Below are positions 24,970 to 37,870 of a DNA stretch of 64,000 nucleotides, piece after piece. Made by a program: the position numbers and the translations under genes. How positions within the stretch are numbered: position 1 is the stretch's first letter; each line of letters begins with the position of its first letter. This stretch comes from Streptomyces sp. 7-21 (GTDB lineage: Bacteria > Actinomycetota > Actinomycetes > Streptomycetales > Streptomycetaceae). The notes under the pieces were generated by a model. The model was not told the origin of the DNA, did no database searches, and saw nothing but the letters and a program-made list of their open reading frames with translations. The stretch lies in NCBI RefSeq assembly GCF_016741785.1, contig NZ_JAERRL010000003.1, positions 310,001 through 374,000 of the forward strand, in the 5' to 3' direction.

Positions 24970-25002
24970 CCCAAGGCCACGGCAGACGCCCGTGGCCTTG
25001 GG
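24970..25002. terminator. bidirectional terminator between HTH gene and DLW-39 gene
   Basis: A 13-bp stem, CCCAAGGCCACGG (24970-24982) with CCGTGGCCTTGGG (24990-25002), lies between convergent genes. Confidence 0.75.
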
Positions 25003-25055
25003 TATCCCTGCCACGGGCGGTAAGCCGCTGTGGTCGTTGTCAGCGAGCCAGGGCG

Positions 25056-25193
25056 TCAGGCGCTCGCGGACCCGGACGGCACGGAGTCGGTCTCCTCCGT
25101 CCAGAGGTCCTGCTCGGCCTTGTCCGCCTGGATCTGGCGGTACACAAGAAGACCGCCGATGGCGGCCAGTGCGACCAGGAGGAGCTTCTTCAC
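25056..25193 (-). CDS. DLW-39 family small protein
   Basis: This 45-residue protein starts at a GTG (25191-25193), KKLLLVALAAIGGLLVYRQ, forming one N-terminal membrane helix. A charged segment follows that includes the defining QDLW at residues 28-31. It matches the DLW-39 family of about 39-residue actinobacterial proteins found near gyrA. The in-frame upstream ATG at 25310 overlaps the tRNA-Ile terminator and is rejected. Function unknown. Confidence 0.85.
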   Translation of the reverse strand: MKKLLLVALAAIGGLLVYRQIQADKAEQDLWTEETDSVPSGSASA

Positions 25194-25271
25194 CGCGCTA
25201 CCTCGTCCTTCTTCGGGTGTCGGACCATCTGGCGCCCGATGATACCGAAACGTGTCCTGACAAGAAGCGCT

Positions 25272-25300
25272 CGGCCCGGCCGGAGAATCCAGCCGGGCCG
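25272..25300 (-). terminator. terminator downstream of tRNA-Ile
   Basis: CGGCCCGGC (25272-25280) pairs with GCCGGGCCG (25292-25300), an 11-nt loop between. It lies 3' of the leftward tRNA-Ile and upstream of the DLW-39 gene. Confidence 0.6.
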
Positions 25301-25311
25301 TGAACGCCACG

Positions 25312-25385
25312 TGGGGCTAACAGGACTTGAACCTGTGGCCTCATCCTTATCAGGGATGCGCTCTAACCATCTGAGCTATAGCCCC
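25312..25385 (-). tRNA. tRNA-Ile (anticodon GAT)
   Basis: This leftward 74-nt tRNA begins GGGGCTATAGCTCAG. The acceptor stem GGGGCTA pairs with TAGCCCC. The anticodon loop CTGATAA gives anticodon GAT. The T-arm carries CAGGTTCAAGTCCTG. Only A-C follows at the 3' end, so CCA is added after transcription. It lies just downstream of the DUF3566 gene. Confidence 0.97.
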
Positions 25386-25456
25386 GTGCCGCACGCAAGG
25401 CTATCGCATCCCCGGCCGCGCCCCCAAATCGGCGCCGGAGCCCGCCGGCCCGGCGG

Positions 25457-26194
25457 CTACTCGTCCTCGGCCAGCGTCACCTCGATGCCGCCCACGAAAC
25501 CGGCCGAGAGGTTGTACATGAACGCCGCCAGCGTCGCCAGCGCAGTGGCCAGCACGACGTCGATCACGGCGATCACGGTCGTGAACATCACCACCCGGGG
25601 CAGCGACAGGAACGCCTCGAGGTCGAAACCCTTGTCGCGGTCGCTGGACGTCGCCTCGCTGATGGTGTCCCCGATCGTCGAGAACACCCCCATGGCGTCC
25701 ATGACCAGCCACAGCACGGACACCGCGATGATCGTGCAGATGCCCAGGGCGATCGACAGCAGGAAGCTGACCTTCATCACCGACCACGGGTCGGCCTTGG
25801 CCACCCGCAGCCGCGCCTTGCGGATGCGCGGCATCGTCTTGGCGCCGGTGCGGGGCCGCCGCACCGCCTGACCGCCGTGTGTGCCAGGCGCCTGATAGGC
25901 GCGCGGCGGCCGGTAGCGCTCCGCGTCCTGCCCGTACGGATCGGCCGGTCTGGCACTGGTCATCGTGGACCCCCCACGAGTCGCGTCATCCAAGGAGGAG
26001 CCGCCCTGCGCGGCCCTGGTGGAGCCTCGCCGCCGCTCACGCCGCGACGCTCTGCCCCCGCCCGCCGGCGGCCCGGCAGGAGGCGGAGGCGCCGCCCCGG
26101 GAGGCGGTCCTTGCGGCGGCGGGGGCGCGGACGGTCCGTGCGCCGAGCCGCCCGCTGCCGCGTCGCCATACGCGCCGCCCGTGGCTGCGCTCAC
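25457..26194 (-). CDS. DUF3566 transmembrane protein downstream of gyrA
   Basis: This 245-residue protein has a Pro/Gly/Ala-rich, basic N-terminal half of about 110 residues. A membrane domain of about 120 residues then has two clear helices (VMKVSFLLSIALGICTIIAVSVLWLVMDAMG and VVMFTTVIAVIDVVLATALATLAAFMYNLSAGFVGGIEVTL). I recognise DUF3566, the family of mycobacterial Rv0007 (CwlA/CwsA neighbourhood), always just after gyrA. It starts with GTG 3 bp after the gyrA stop, so it is in the gyrase operon. Function not established. Confidence 0.88.
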   Translation of the reverse strand: MSAATGGAYGDAAAGGSAHGPSAPPPPQGPPPGAAPPPPAGPPAGGGRASRRERRRGSTRAAQGGSSLDDATRGGSTMTSARPADPYGQDAERYRPPRAYQAPGTHGGQAVRRPRTGAKTMPRIRKARLRVAKADPWSVMKVSFLLSIALGICTIIAVSVLWLVMDAMGVFSTIGDTISEATSSDRDKGFDLEAFLSLPRVVMFTTVIAVIDVVLATALATLAAFMYNLSAGFVGGIEVTLAEDE

Positions 26195-26197
26195 GCG

Positions 26198-28828
26198 TTA
26201 CTCCTCGCTGCCCGTGGGGGGAGTCTGCCCGTCCGTCTTCTCGCCAGACCCGGAAGCGGACGGCGCGGCCTCCGCCTCGCCTGACTCTGCGTCGACTTCC
26301 TCTGCCTCGCGGCCCGCCTCCGCGTTCCGCGCGATGCCGACCACGGCGTCACGCTTCCCGAGGGCGATGAGCTGCACACCCATCGTGTCACGGCCCGTCT
26401 CCCTGATCTCACGGACCCGGGTGCGGATCACTCCACCGCTGAGCGTGATGGCCAGGATCTCATCGCTCTCCTCGACGACCAGGGCGCCCACCAGCGAGCC
26501 GCGGTCCTCGACGATCTTGGCCGCCTTGATGCCCAGGCCGCCGCGGCCCTGCACCCGGTACTCGTCGACGGGCGTGCGCTTGGCGTACCCGCCGTCGGTC
26601 GCGGTGAACACGAACGTGCCCTCGCGCACCACGTTCATCGACAGCAGCTCGTCGCCCTCGCGGAAGCTCATGCCTTTCACGCCCGACGTCGCCCGGCCCA
26701 TCGGCCGCAGCGCCTCGTCGCTGGCGGTGAACCGGATCGACTGCGCCTTCTTGCTGATCAGCAGCAGATCGTCCTGAGGGCCCACCAGCTCCGCGCCGAT
26801 CAGCTCGTCGTCGCGGCCGTCCTCCATCTGCCGGAGATTGATCGCGATGACGCCGCCGGAGCGCGGCGAGTCGTAGTCCTTCAGCGGCGTCTTCTTCACC
26901 AGGCCCGACTTCGTCGCCAGCACCAGGTACGGGGCGGCTTCGTAGTCGCGGATCGCCAGGATCTCCGCGATCCGCTCGTCCGGCTGGAACGCCAGCAGGT
27001 TCGCCACGTGCTGCCCGGCGGAGTCGCGGCTGGCCTCCGGCAGCTCGTACGCCTTGGCGCGGTAGACACGGCCCTTGTTGGTGAAGAACAGCAGCCAGTG
27101 ATGGGTCGTCGACACGAAGAAGTGGTCGACGATGTCGTCCTCCCGCAGCTTGGCGCCGCGCACCCCCTTGCCGCCGCGCTTCTGCGCCCGGTAGTCCACC
27201 GTCCGGGTGCGCTTGACGTAGCCGCCGCGCGTGATCGTGACGACGATGTCCTCCTCGGCGATCAGGTCCTCGATGGACATGTCGCCCTCGTAGGGCACCA
27301 GCGCCGTGCGCCGCTCGTCCGCGTACTTCTCGACGATCGCCGCCAGTTCGGCCGAGATGATGCCGCGCTGCCGGGCCGGGGAAGCGAGGATGTCGTGGTA
27401 CTCGGCGATCTTCGCCTCGAGCTCGTCGTGCTCCGCGGTGATCTTCTGCCGCTCCAGGGCGGCCAGCCGGCGCAGCTGCATCTCCAGGATCGCGTTCGCC
27501 TGGACCTCGTCGATCGACAGCAGCCCCATCAGGCCCTCGCGCGCCACGTCCACCGTCGCGCTGCCCCGGATCAGCGAGATGACCTCGTCGATCGCGTCGA
27601 GCGCCGCCAGCAGGCCGCGCAGGATGTGGGCGCGCTCCTCGGCCTTGCGCAGGCGGTAGCGGGTGCGGCGCACGATCACGTCGATCTGGTGCGCCACCCA
27701 GTTGCGGATGAACGCGTCCAGCGACAGCGTGCGCGGCACCCCGTCCACCAGCGCCAGCATGTTCGCGCCGAAGTTGGTCTGCAGGTCGGTGTGCTTGTAC
27801 AGGTTGTTCAGCACGACCTTGGCGACCGCGTCCCGCTTGAGGACGATCACCAGCCGCTGGCCCGTGCGCGAGGACGTCTCGTCACGGACGTCGGCGATGC
27901 CGCTGATCCGGCCGTCCTTGACCAGCTCCGCGATCTTCAGCGCCAGGTTGTCCGGGTTGACCTGGTACGGCAGCTCGGTGACCACCAGGCACTGGCGGCC
28001 CTGGATCTCCTCGACCTCCACGACGGCCCGCATGGTGATCGAGCCGCGCCCGGTGCGGTAGGCCTCCTCGATGCCCTTGCGGCCGACGATCAGGGCGCCG
28101 GTGGGGAAGTCCGGACCCTTGATCCGCTCGATCAGCGCGTCGAGCAGCTCCTCGTTGCTGGCGTCGGGGTGCTCCAGGTACCACTGGGCGCCCTCCGCCA
28201 CCTCGCGGAGGTTGTGCGGCGGGATATTGGTCGCCATGCCGACCGCGATGCCCGCCGAGCCGTTGATCAGCAGGTTCGGGAACCGGGACGGCAGGACCGT
28301 CGGCTCCTGGTTGCGGCCGTCGTAGTTGTCCTGGAAGTCGACGGTCTCCTCGTCGATGTCCCGGAGCATCTCCATCGCCAGCGGCGCCATCCGGCACTCG
28401 GTGTACCGCATGGCCGCGGCCGGGTCGTTGCCCGGGGAGCCGAAGTTGCCGTTGGAGTCCACCAGCGGCATCCGCATCGACCAGGGCTGCGCCAGCCGCA
28501 CCAGCGCGTCATAGATCGACGTGTCACCGTGCGGGTGGTAGGTGCCCATGACGTCGCCGACGACGCGGGCGCACTTGTAGTAGCCGCGCTCCGGCCGGTA
28601 GCCGCCGTCGTACATCGCGTACAGCACGCGGCGGTGGACCGGCTTGAGACCGTCCCGCACGTCGGGCAGCGCGCGGGAGACGATCACGCTCATCGCGTAG
28701 TCGAGATACGAGCGCTGCATCTCGGTCTCGAGCGTCACCGGCTCGATCCGCAGCGCTCCCTCGCTGCCGGCGGCGTCGTCGGTGCGCGGTTCGTCGCGCG
28801 GTTCTGTGGGCGGGGTGTCCTCGGCCAT
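26198..28828 (-). CDS. gyrA: DNA gyrase subunit A
   Basis: This 876-residue subunit breaks and rejoins DNA in the GyrA2B2 tetramer that introduces negative supercoils. The N-terminal breakage domain has [19 protein letters not shown], the quinolone-determining segment [15 protein letters not shown] (Thr at the Ser83-equivalent, Asp at 87, as is usual for the group) and catalytic Tyr near residue 140 in [11 protein letters not shown]. The C-terminal beta-pinwheel begins with the GyrA box QKRGGKG near residue 550. A Glu/Ser/Ala-rich tail of about 45 residues ends the protein. The ATG follows GAAGGAAACC. It lies 59 bp after gyrB. Confidence 0.98.
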   Translation of the reverse strand: MAEDTPPTEPRDEPRTDDAAGSEGALRIEPVTLETEMQRSYLDYAMSVIVSRALPDVRDGLKPVHRRVLYAMYDGGYRPERGYYKCARVVGDVMGTYHPHGDTSIYDALVRLAQPWSMRMPLVDSNGNFGSPGNDPAAAMRYTECRMAPLAMEMLRDIDEETVDFQDNYDGRNQEPTVLPSRFPNLLINGSAGIAVGMATNIPPHNLREVAEGAQWYLEHPDASNEELLDALIERIKGPDFPTGALIVGRKGIEEAYRTGRGSITMRAVVEVEEIQGRQCLVVTELPYQVNPDNLALKIAELVKDGRISGIADVRDETSSRTGQRLVIVLKRDAVAKVVLNNLYKHTDLQTNFGANMLALVDGVPRTLSLDAFIRNWVAHQIDVIVRRTRYRLRKAEERAHILRGLLAALDAIDEVISLIRGSATVDVAREGLMGLLSIDEVQANAILEMQLRRLAALERQKITAEHDELEAKIAEYHDILASPARQRGIISAELAAIVEKYADERRTALVPYEGDMSIEDLIAEEDIVVTITRGGYVKRTRTVDYRAQKRGGKGVRGAKLREDDIVDHFFVSTTHHWLLFFTNKGRVYRAKAYELPEASRDSAGQHVANLLAFQPDERIAEILAIRDYEAAPYLVLATKSGLVKKTPLKDYDSPRSGGVIAINLRQMEDGRDDELIGAELVGPQDDLLLISKKAQSIRFTASDEALRPMGRATSGVKGMSFREGDELLSMNVVREGTFVFTATDGGYAKRTPVDEYRVQGRGGLGIKAAKIVEDRGSLVGALVVEESDEILAITLSGGVIRTRVREIRETGRDTMGVQLIALGKRDAVVGIARNAEAGREAEEVDAESGEAEAAPSASGSGEKTDGQTPPTGSEE

Positions 28829-28887
28829 CGGTTACGTCCGGTTTCCTTCTCGTGAGGGCGGGGAGGGGTCGGCGCGCGCGGGGCGCG

Positions 28888-31083
<2,196 letters not shown>

Positions 31084-31237
31084 TCACGGCGGTTTCCCGG
31101 GCCCTGAGTCCGCATGTGCCGCCCTGAACACGCATCCAGTGACTCCCTATATGCGGACCGGGTCCCTGATCCGCTCACAGCGGCGCACAGCGCTTCCTCT
31201 GTCAACAGCCCGCAACGTGACCGACGTCACTTACGCC

Positions 31238-31798
31238 TCAGCCGTATGTGTCACCCGGGCCTGTGCTGCCCGGCGCCCGCAGCCGGCCCGCCCGCCGGAC
31301 CGGAGCCGAAGGCCCCACCACCTTGATCGTCTTGACCGTCCCCGCCCCCACGTCCGCGGCCACCCGCCGCAGCAACTCGGGCACCAGCAGCCGCAGCTGC
31401 GTCGCCCACGCCGTCGAGTCGCACCGCACCGTCAGCACCCGCGACTCCTCGTCGTAGCCCAGCGGCTGGCAGTGCTGCGCCACCTCGGGGCCCACCAGAT
31501 GCCGCCACCGGCCGATCACACCCCCCACCGCGAGCGGCATCTCCCAGCCGCGCTCGGCCGACAGCCGCTCCACCGCCGCCCCCAGCGGCATGGGATCGCG
31601 CCCCCCGGCGCGCGCCCCGGAGCGCAGACCACCCCCGCGCCGCGCCTGGCGCCGCTGCTGCGCCGCCATCCCGCTCGCCCGCGCCCGCTCCTTGGCCGCG
31701 CGCAGCGCCACCCGCGCCAGATCCACCCCCGACGGGGCGGCCGGCTGGCCCTGCCCCCCGCTCTCCCGGTCACCCGGCCGGGATCCCGCCTCAGCCAC
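31238..31798 (-). CDS. dciA: DUF721 / DciA-family protein
   Basis: This 186-residue protein has a basic, disordered N-terminal half (about residues 1-70) and a C-terminal DUF721 domain ([27 protein letters not shown], then [20 protein letters not shown]). DciA-type proteins interact with and help load the replicative helicase in bacteria lacking DnaC/DnaI. Its position directly after recF, with an 8-bp overlap (31791-31798) and a GTG start, agrees with a replication role. In mycobacteria the equivalent is Rv0004. Confidence 0.9.
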   Translation of the reverse strand: MAEAGSRPGDRESGGQGQPAAPSGVDLARVALRAAKERARASGMAAQQRRQARRGGGLRSGARAGGRDPMPLGAAVERLSAERGWEMPLAVGGVIGRWRHLVGPEVAQHCQPLGYDEESRVLTVRCDSTAWATQLRLLVPELLRRVAADVGAGTVKTIKVVGPSAPVRRAGRLRAPGSTGPGDTYG

Positions 31799-32918
31799 GG
31801 GACACCTCCCCCTGCGACACCGCGTACCGTGTTCCCGCCAGCACCGCCGGCACGTCCTGAGGCACCGCCGCCGTCACCAGCACCTGCTCTCCCGGCGCCA
31901 CCAGCTCGGCCAGCCGCTCCCGCCGCCTGCCGTCCAGCTCGGCGAACACGTCGTCCAGCACCAGCACCGGCTCCGGACCCTCCTCCTTCAGCAGCCCGTA
32001 GGACGCCAGCCGCAGCGCCAGCGCCAGCGACCACGCCTCACCGTGACTGGCGTAGCCCTTCGCGGGCAGCTCGCCCAGGCGCAGCACCAGATCGTCACGG
32101 TGCGGCCCCACCAGCGTCACGCCCCGCTCGATCTCCTGCGGCCGCACCCGGCGCAGCGCCGCCAGCATCGCCTCGTGCAGCTCCTCGCGGGAGCCCGGGG
32201 GCGGCTCCTCGCCCACCGACCAGCGGTAGTCCAGCTCCACCGCGCCGCCCTGCGGCGCCACCTGCCCGTACGCCTTGGCGGCCAGCGGGCCCAGCGCGGA
32301 CACCAGCGCGAGCCGCCGCGCCAGCAACTCCGCGCCCGCGCGCGCCAGGTGCTGGTCCCACACGTCCAGCGTCGACAAATCCACCCCGCGGCCGCCGTGC
32401 CGCCGGGCCATCGCGGCCGTCTTCAGCAGAGAGTTCCGCTGCCGCAGCACCCGCTCGTAGTCGGCGCGGACCCCGGCCAGGCGCGGGGCACGCGCCGTGA
32501 CCAGCTCGTCGAGGAAACGCCGCCGCTCGGCCGGGTCCCCCTTCACCAGGCCCAGGTCCTCCGGGGCGAACAGCACCGTGCGCAGCACGCCCAGGACGTC
32601 GCGCGGCCGCACCTGCGACGAGCGGTTGAGCCGGGCGCGGTTGGCCCGGCCCGGATTCAGCTCCAGCTCCACGAGCTGCCGCCGTTCGCCCTCCGTCACC
32701 GCGGCGCGGATCACGGCCCGGTCAGCGCCCATCCGCACCAGCGGCGCGTCGGAGGAGACCCGGTGGCTGCCGAGCGTCGCCAGATAACCGACGGCCTCGA
32801 CGAGGTTCGTCTTGCCCTGGCCGTTGGGGCCGATGAACGCCGAGACGCCCGGGCCGAGCTCAACCTCGGCCCGGGCATACGACCGGAAGTCGGCGAGCGA
32901 CAGATGCGTCACGTGCAA
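31791..32918 (-). CDS. recF: DNA replication and repair protein RecF
   Basis: This 375-residue SMC-like ATPase loads RecA at gaps on SSB-coated DNA. It has Walker [14 protein letters not shown] near residue 30, an ABC signature region around [15 protein letters not shown] and Walker [14 protein letters not shown]. The start is unusual: TTG at 32916-32918, with GGGAGG ten bases upstream, gives the expected N-terminus (M)[17 protein letters not shown] two codons later lacks a spaced ribosome site, and far-upstream starts lie inside gnd. It is 35 bp after gnd, and dciA overlaps its end. Confidence 0.95.
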   Translation of the reverse strand: MHVTHLSLADFRSYARAEVELGPGVSAFIGPNGQGKTNLVEAVGYLATLGSHRVSSDAPLVRMGADRAVIRAAVTEGERRQLVELELNPGRANRARLNRSSQVRPRDVLGVLRTVLFAPEDLGLVKGDPAERRRFLDELVTARAPRLAGVRADYERVLRQRNSLLKTAAMARRHGGRGVDLSTLDVWDQHLARAGAELLARRLALVSALGPLAAKAYGQVAPQGGAVELDYRWSVGEEPPPGSREELHEAMLAALRRVRPQEIERGVTLVGPHRDDLVLRLGELPAKGYASHGEAWSLALALRLASYGLLKEEGPEPVLVLDDVFAELDGRRRERLAELVAPGEQVLVTAAVPQDVPAVLAGTRYAVSQGEVSRG

Positions 32919-32953
32919 CGGCGGCCAGCCTCCCGGAGTACCCGTGCCGGGCC

Positions 32954-33832
32954 TTACTTGCGCTTCTCCACCGCGTGGCCACCGAACTGGTTGCGCAGCG
33001 CGGCGATCATCTTCATCTGCGGCGAGTCCTCCTGCCGCGAGGAGAAGCGGGCGAACAGCGAGGCCGTGATCGCGGGCAGCGGCACCGCGTGCTCCACAGC
33101 CGCCTCCACCGTCCACCGGCCCTCGCCCGAGTCTTCCGCGTAGCCCCGCAGGCCCTCGAGGTGCTCGTCCTCGTCCAGCGCCCGCACGGCCAGGTCGAGC
33201 AGCCACGAGCGCACGACCGTCCCCTCCTGCCAGGAGCGGAAGATCTCCCGCACGTCCGTGACCGCGTCGACGGACTCCAGCAGCTCCCAGCCCTCGGCGA
33301 AGGCCTGCATCATCGCGTACTCGATGCCGTTGTGGACCATCTTCGCGAAGTGGCCGGCACCGACCTTGCCCGCGTGGACCGAGCCGAACTCGCCCTCGGG
33401 CTTGAGGGCGTCGAAGATCGGCTGGACGCGGGCGACGTGCTCGGCGTCGCCGCCGTACATCAGGGCGTAGCCGTTCTCCAGGCCCCACACGCCGCCGGAG
33501 ACACCGCAGTCGACGAAACCGATGCCCTTGGCGCCGAGCTCCCGCGCGTGGCGCTCGTCGTCGGTCCACCGGGAGTTCCCGCCGTCCACCACGACGTCAC
33601 CCTCGTCGAGCAGCTCACCGAGCTGCTCAATCACCGAGTTCGTGGCCTGGCCCGCCGGGACCATCACCCACACCACACGCGGCGCCGCAAGACGCTCCAC
33701 CATCTCCTTGAGGCTGTGGACGTCAGCGGCGTCCGTGTCGGGGGCGTAGCCCACCACCGTGTGCCCGGCGCGGCGGATGCGCTCTCGCATGTTGCCGCCC
33801 ATCCTGCCGAGACCGACGAGACCGAGCTCCAT
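32954..33832 (-). CDS. gnd: 6-phosphogluconate dehydrogenase (decarboxylating), short form
   Basis: This 292-residue enzyme of the oxidative pentose phosphate pathway converts 6-phosphogluconate to ribulose 5-phosphate with NAD(P). The Rossmann fold begins [13 protein letters not shown], followed by [40 protein letters not shown] (substrate loop) and [22 protein letters not shown] (catalytic Lys and Asn). The 290-residue length marks the short GndA/YqeC-type form. The gnd gene between dnaN and recF is a hallmark of Streptomyces and relatives. The ATG follows GGAGTCCTG. Confidence 0.96.
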   Translation of the reverse strand: MELGLVGLGRMGGNMRERIRRAGHTVVGYAPDTDAADVHSLKEMVERLAAPRVVWVMVPAGQATNSVIEQLGELLDEGDVVVDGGNSRWTDDERHARELGAKGIGFVDCGVSGGVWGLENGYALMYGGDAEHVARVQPIFDALKPEGEFGSVHAGKVGAGHFAKMVHNGIEYAMMQAFAEGWELLESVDAVTDVREIFRSWQEGTVVRSWLLDLAVRALDEDEHLEGLRGYAEDSGEGRWTVEAAVEHAVPLPAITASLFARFSSRQEDSPQMKMIAALRNQFGGHAVEKRK

Positions 33833-33947
33833 CAGGACTCCTTCATCACGACATGACCTGGCACCGAGCCTACGCCCGCTGCCGCGGCCCTGGCCGGGCA
33901 GTCAGGGCCGCGGCCCTGTGGCGTGCGTCGCTCCGCCGCGCTGGCGC

Positions 33948-35078
33948 TCAGCCGCTCAGCCGCACCGGCATGATCAGGTACTTGTACGCCTCGTCCGCCT
34001 CGGCGTCCTGCGCGGGCTTGCCGCTGAGCAGCGCGGGCTTGGTCGAGGTGGTGAACGACAGCTGCGCGAACGGCGAGTCGACCGCGCTCAGCCCCTCCAG
34101 CAGGAAGCCGGGGTTGAACGCGATGGAGATCGGCTCACCCTCCAGCTGCGCGTCCAGCCGCTCCACAGCCTGTGCATCGTCGCTGGAGCCCGCCTCCAGC
34201 GTCACCACGCCCTCCTCGAAACTGAGGCGGACCGGGGTGTTCCGCTCGGCGACCAGCGCGACGCGCTTGACCGCCTCCACAAACGGGCCGGTCTCGACGA
34301 CGGCCACCGACGCGAACTCGGTCGGGAACAGCGTGCGGTACTTGGGCAGGTCGCCTTCCAGCAGCCGGGTGGTGGTGCGGCGGCCGGAGCCCTCGATGCC
34401 GATCAGGCCCTCGCCCGCGCCGGAGCCGGAGAGCGCCAGCGCCACGGTCTCACCGCCGCTGAGCGACTTCGCCGTATCCCACAGCGTCTTGGCCGGGACC
34501 AGCGCCACCGCCGAGGCATCGGGGGACTCCGGCTTCCACAGGAACTCCCGGACGGCGAAGCGGTACCGGTCCGTGGCCGCCAGCGTCACCGTGTCGCCCT
34601 CGATCTCGATGCGGACGCCGGTGAGCACCGGAAGCGTGTCGTCGCGCCCGGCGGCGATGGCGACCTGGGCGACGGCGCTGGCGAACACGTCGGCGGGGAC
34701 GGTGCCCGTCGCGCTCGGCATCTCGGGCAGCGCCGGGTACTCCTCCACCGGCAGGGTGTGGAGTGTGAACCGGGAGGAGCCGCAGACGACGGTGACGCGC
34801 ACGCCGTCCGAGGAGATCTCCACCGGACGGTTGGGCAGCGAGCGGCAGATGTCGGCCAGCAGGCGGCCCGAGACGAGGACGGTGCCCTCCTCTTCGGCTT
34901 CCACCTCGACCGAGACGCGCGCGGAGACCTCGTAGTCGAAGCCCGAGAGGCTCAGCGTGCCCTCCTCGGCCTTCAGCAGCAGGCCCGCGAGAACCGGCAT
35001 CGGCGGTCGGGCTGGCAGGCTGCGAGCGGCCCACGCCACCGCCTCCGCGAGCACATCGCGTTCCACCCGGATCTTCAC
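33948..35078 (-). CDS. dnaN: DNA polymerase III beta sliding clamp
   Basis: This 376-residue protein forms the ring clamp that tethers DNA polymerase III. The three repeated clamp domains are recognisable, with FTLHTLPVEEYPALPE near residue 115 and the C-terminal YKYLIMPVRLSG. The GTG at 35078 lies eight bases after AGGAGG and gives the family start (M)KIRVERDVLAEAVAWAAR; an upstream in-frame start at 35138 is rejected. The gene is transcribed leftward away from oriC and leads the dnaN-gnd-recF-dciA run. Confidence 0.97.
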   Translation of the reverse strand: MKIRVERDVLAEAVAWAARSLPARPPMPVLAGLLLKAEEGTLSLSGFDYEVSARVSVEVEAEEEGTVLVSGRLLADICRSLPNRPVEISSDGVRVTVVCGSSRFTLHTLPVEEYPALPEMPSATGTVPADVFASAVAQVAIAAGRDDTLPVLTGVRIEIEGDTVTLAATDRYRFAVREFLWKPESPDASAVALVPAKTLWDTAKSLSGGETVALALSGSGAGEGLIGIEGSGRRTTTRLLEGDLPKYRTLFPTEFASVAVVETGPFVEAVKRVALVAERNTPVRLSFEEGVVTLEAGSSDDAQAVERLDAQLEGEPISIAFNPGFLLEGLSAVDSPFAQLSFTTSTKPALLSGKPAQDAEADEAYKYLIMPVRLSG

Positions 35079-35793
35079 TTCAGCCGCCTCCTGCTCTCGC
35101 TTCCAACAGGGCACCAGTCTGACGCACGGCACTGACACTAGGGGCCCCCGCGAGTCAAATCGACCTGGGCGGGGTAGAGCTCCCCCGGGCCGAGTTGTGC
35201 ACAGCCCCCACTTCCCAACGAGTTTCCCGGGTTATCTCCGTGGTCGTAGTAGTAGGGCCTGTGGAAACCGTGGATAACCCCGTTTGCCCAGCTCAGAGCC
35301 GGGATTTTATCCACCGGCCCTGTGCGTGGCGCGGTGGATAAACGGGGGGCTGCTGTGGACGCCGCCCCGTTGTGCACACCCCGTCCCCAGGTGTCCCCGG
35401 GTTGTCAACAGCTGCGTCCCCAGTTCCGGGCCCGGTTCTCAACAGGCCCGTGCCGCTGCTCCTGTGAGCTGATTCACCCCTGCCGGTGAGAGCGTGCGTT
35501 GTGTTGCCGAACAGTGGACAACTCTGTGGATTCACTGTGCACAACTCCCGCCAGTTGTGGGTACCTGCCGGTATCCGGTGGACAGCGGCCCGGGCAGCCG
35601 GATGCCGGAAGCTGGGTTTCCACACCCTGTGGAGGGCCGGTTTCCCCACATCCACACCCCTCTGACCTGGGCCTTCCGGAATTCCCGTGGGACGGTGTGG
35701 ACACCGCTGTGAGGAAGTCCAGGCTCCCACAGGGTGTGGACGGGACACCTGTCCGGTTTCTGTGGACAACTGGCCTGTGACGGGTGGAAATCG
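35079..35793. other. oriC: oriC, chromosomal replication origin
   Basis: This 715-bp region between the dnaN start and the dnaA terminator holds no gene and is dense in DnaA boxes in both orientations. The one exact TGTGGACAA is at 35761-35769. Close matches include TTGTGCACA (35195-35203, 35370-35378), CGTGGATAA (35269-35277), TTATCCACC (35307-35315), GGTGGATAA (35333-35341), TTGTCAACA (35402-35410), AGTGGACAA (35513-35521), TGTGCACAA (35536-35544), TTCCCCACA (35642-35650), TGTGGACAC (35696-35704) and TGTGGACGG (35735-35743). In all about 18 candidates are seen. There is no long AT-rich unwinding tract, as in other streptomycete origins. Confidence 0.95.
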
Positions 35794-35828
35794 AACAGCG
35801 CCCCCGGGCGGTCCCCGGGGGCGCTGTT
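35794..35828 (-). terminator. dnaA terminator at the edge of oriC
   Basis: AACAGCGCCCCCGGG (35794-35808) pairs perfectly with its complement at 35814-35828, a 15-bp stem with 5-nt loop. It lies 20 bp past the dnaA stop and would keep dnaA transcription out of oriC. Confidence 0.85.
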
Positions 35829-35847
35829 TCGTGTGCGCGGGCGGCGG

Positions 35848-37659
35848 TCAGCCGTTCTTGATGCGGTTGGTCAGCTCGGTCACCTGGTTGTAGATGGACC
35901 GGCGCTCGGCCATCAGAGCCCGGATCTTGCGGTCGGCGTGCATCACGGTGGTGTGGTCCCGCCCGCCGAAGTGCTGGCCGATCTTGGGCAGCGACAGGTC
36001 CGTCAGCTCGCGGCACAGGTACATGGCGATCTGCCGCGCCGTCACGAGGATCCGGCTGCGTGACTGCCCGGCGAGGTCCTCGACGGTGAGGCCGAAGTAG
36101 TCCGCGACGGCCGCGCTGATGGCGTCGGCGGTGATCTCAGGGGTGGTGTCCTGGCCGCCGGGGATCAGGTCCTTCAGCACGATCTCGGTCAGCCCGAGGT
36201 CCACCGGCTGCCGGTTGAGGCTGGCGAAGGCCGTGACGCGGATGAGGGCGCCCTCCAGCTCACGGATGTTCCGGGAGATGCGGGAGGCGATGAACTCCAG
36301 CACCTCGGGCGGGGCGTTGAGCTGCTCCTGGACGGCCTTCTTGCGCAGGATCGCGATGCGCGTCTCCAGCTCGGGCGGCTGGACGTCCGTGATCAGGCCC
36401 CACTCGAACCGGTTGCGGAGCCTGTCCTCCAGCGTGATCAGCTGCTTGGGCGGGCGGTCCGACGACAGCACGATCTGCTTGTTGGCGTTGTGCAGCGTGT
36501 TGAAGGTGTGGAAGAACTCCTCCTGCGTGGACTCCTTGCTCGCCAGGAACTGCACGTCGTCGACGAGCAGGATGTCCATGTCCCGGTAGCGCTTGCGGAA
36601 CGCGTCCGCCTTGCCGTCGCGGATGGAGTTGATGAACTCGTTGGTGAACTCCTCGGAGCTGACGTACCGCACGCGCGTGCCCGGGTACAGGCTGCGGGCG
36701 TAGTGGCCGATGGCGTGCAGCAGGTGCGTCTTGCCCAGCCCGGACTCGCCGTAGATGAAGAGGGGGTTGTACGCCTTGGCGGGCGCCTCGGCCACGGCGA
36801 CGGCCGCCGCATGGGCGAAGCGGTTCGAGGCGCCGATCACGAAGGTGTCGAACAGGTACTTGGGGTTGAGCCGCGCCGTCGGCTCGCCGGGGCCGGTGGC
36901 GGGAGCGGGCTGGGCGGCCAGCGGGCTCGGCGCGCCGCTGGGGGCGGGCGGGCTCTGCTCGTACTGGTCGTACTGCTGCTCGTAGCGGGACTGGCCGTAG
37001 CGCTGCTCGCCGTAGGAATCCCCGTACGTCTCGCCGTATGGCTCGTTGTAAGACGTGCGCGGCTGCGGCTCGTACGCCTCGCGCCCGCCGTACTGGTCGT
37101 ACTGGTCACGCTGGCCCGGCTGGCCGTGCTGCGCGGGCACGGGCGAGTAGTCGTGCGGACGCGGCTGCTGCCAGGGCGCCTGCGGGCGCGGGTGATCCGG
37201 ATAGGCGGGGCGCGCGGTCGGCATCTCATGACCGCCATGACCGCTGTGACCGCCATGACCGCCGGGACTGGCGGGACTGGCGGGACCCGGCGCGGGCTCG
37301 GGCAGCGGGTCCTGGCTCGGGCCGGCCCCGGGACGCGAGGACACGGGCGCGCCGGGCGCCTGCCGCGGCTCGGGGACCTGAGGTTCGGGCGGCGGCGCCG
37401 TCACCGTGACCGCCAGCCGGACCGGCTGGCCGCACTCGCGGGTGAGGGTGTCGCTGATCAGCGGCGCGAGCCTGCCCTCCAGGACGCTCTTGGCGTACTC
37501 GTTGGGCACGCCGAGCAGGGCCGTGCCGGAGACGAGGGCGAGCGGCTGGCAGTCCTGGAGCCAGCGGTGGTCCTTCGCCTCCAGCCGCTGGGTGTCGGAC
37601 AGCATGGCGGTGAGGGCGCGCGGCCAGACTGCGGCGAGATCTACGGGTAGGTCAGCCAC
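35848..37659 (-). CDS. dnaA: chromosomal replication initiator DnaA
   Basis: This 603-residue AAA+ initiator binds DnaA boxes and opens oriC. Domain I (about 1-95) is followed by a very long domain II of about 150-170 residues rich in Pro, Gln, Tyr and Gly, which is characteristic of Streptomyces. Domain III has Walker [16 protein letters not shown] and Walker [15 protein letters not shown]. Domain IV ends with the DNA-binding signature [15 protein letters not shown]. It starts with GTG at 37659; the expected ribosome site is weak. Its own promoter at 37.76-37.79 kb abuts two DnaA boxes, implying autoregulation. Confidence 0.98.
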   Translation of the reverse strand: MADLPVDLAAVWPRALTAMLSDTQRLEAKDHRWLQDCQPLALVSGTALLGVPNEYAKSVLEGRLAPLISDTLTRECGQPVRLAVTVTAPPPEPQVPEPRQAPGAPVSSRPGAGPSQDPLPEPAPGPASPASPGGHGGHSGHGGHEMPTARPAYPDHPRPQAPWQQPRPHDYSPVPAQHGQPGQRDQYDQYGGREAYEPQPRTSYNEPYGETYGDSYGEQRYGQSRYEQQYDQYEQSPPAPSGAPSPLAAQPAPATGPGEPTARLNPKYLFDTFVIGASNRFAHAAAVAVAEAPAKAYNPLFIYGESGLGKTHLLHAIGHYARSLYPGTRVRYVSSEEFTNEFINSIRDGKADAFRKRYRDMDILLVDDVQFLASKESTQEEFFHTFNTLHNANKQIVLSSDRPPKQLITLEDRLRNRFEWGLITDVQPPELETRIAILRKKAVQEQLNAPPEVLEFIASRISRNIRELEGALIRVTAFASLNRQPVDLGLTEIVLKDLIPGGQDTTPEITADAISAAVADYFGLTVEDLAGQSRSRILVTARQIAMYLCRELTDLSLPKIGQHFGGRDHTTVMHADRKIRALMAERRSIYNQVTELTNRIKNG

Positions 37660-37758
37660 GAGGCACGCTCTCTCACTCGCAGGGGTGGCGCCGCCTTTCT
37701 CTGGGGCACCGGCAGGTGTGGCGCCCAGGGCAGCGGGGGAAGGATGTCGAGTTCAGCC

Positions 37759-37811
37759 ACGGTAGTCAGCGCGGCGCTCGCACATCAAGTCATTGTCCAC
37801 AGGGGTCCACA
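37759..37811 (-). promoter_or_regulatory. dnaA promoter with adjacent DnaA boxes
   Basis: Read leftward, TTGATG (37788-37783) and TACCGT (37764-37759) are separated by 18 bp. This predicts a start near 37752 and a leader of about 93 nt. A perfect TTGTCCACA lies at 37793-37801 just upstream of the -35, with a second weaker box GGGTCCACA at 37803-37811. DnaA bound there could regulate its own transcription. Confidence 0.75.
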
Positions 37812-37840
37812 GGGTGTGTATGAAGCTGGCCGGGGCCGGT

Positions 37841-37870
37841 TTGACCGTGGCGAGGCCCGCCGCGTACCGT
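37841..37870 (+). promoter_or_regulatory. rpmH operon promoter
   Basis: TTGACC (37841-37846) and TACCGT (37865-37870) are separated by 18 bp, a vegetative-type promoter facing right. It is divergent from the dnaA promoter, whose DnaA boxes lie between them. The leader to rpmH would be about 175 nt. Confidence 0.65.

Noticed and set aside
32919..33569. Extended RecF start inside gnd
   Set aside because: The extra 217 residues are frame-shadow sequence of gnd; RecF homology and a GGGAGG site fix the TTG at 32918.
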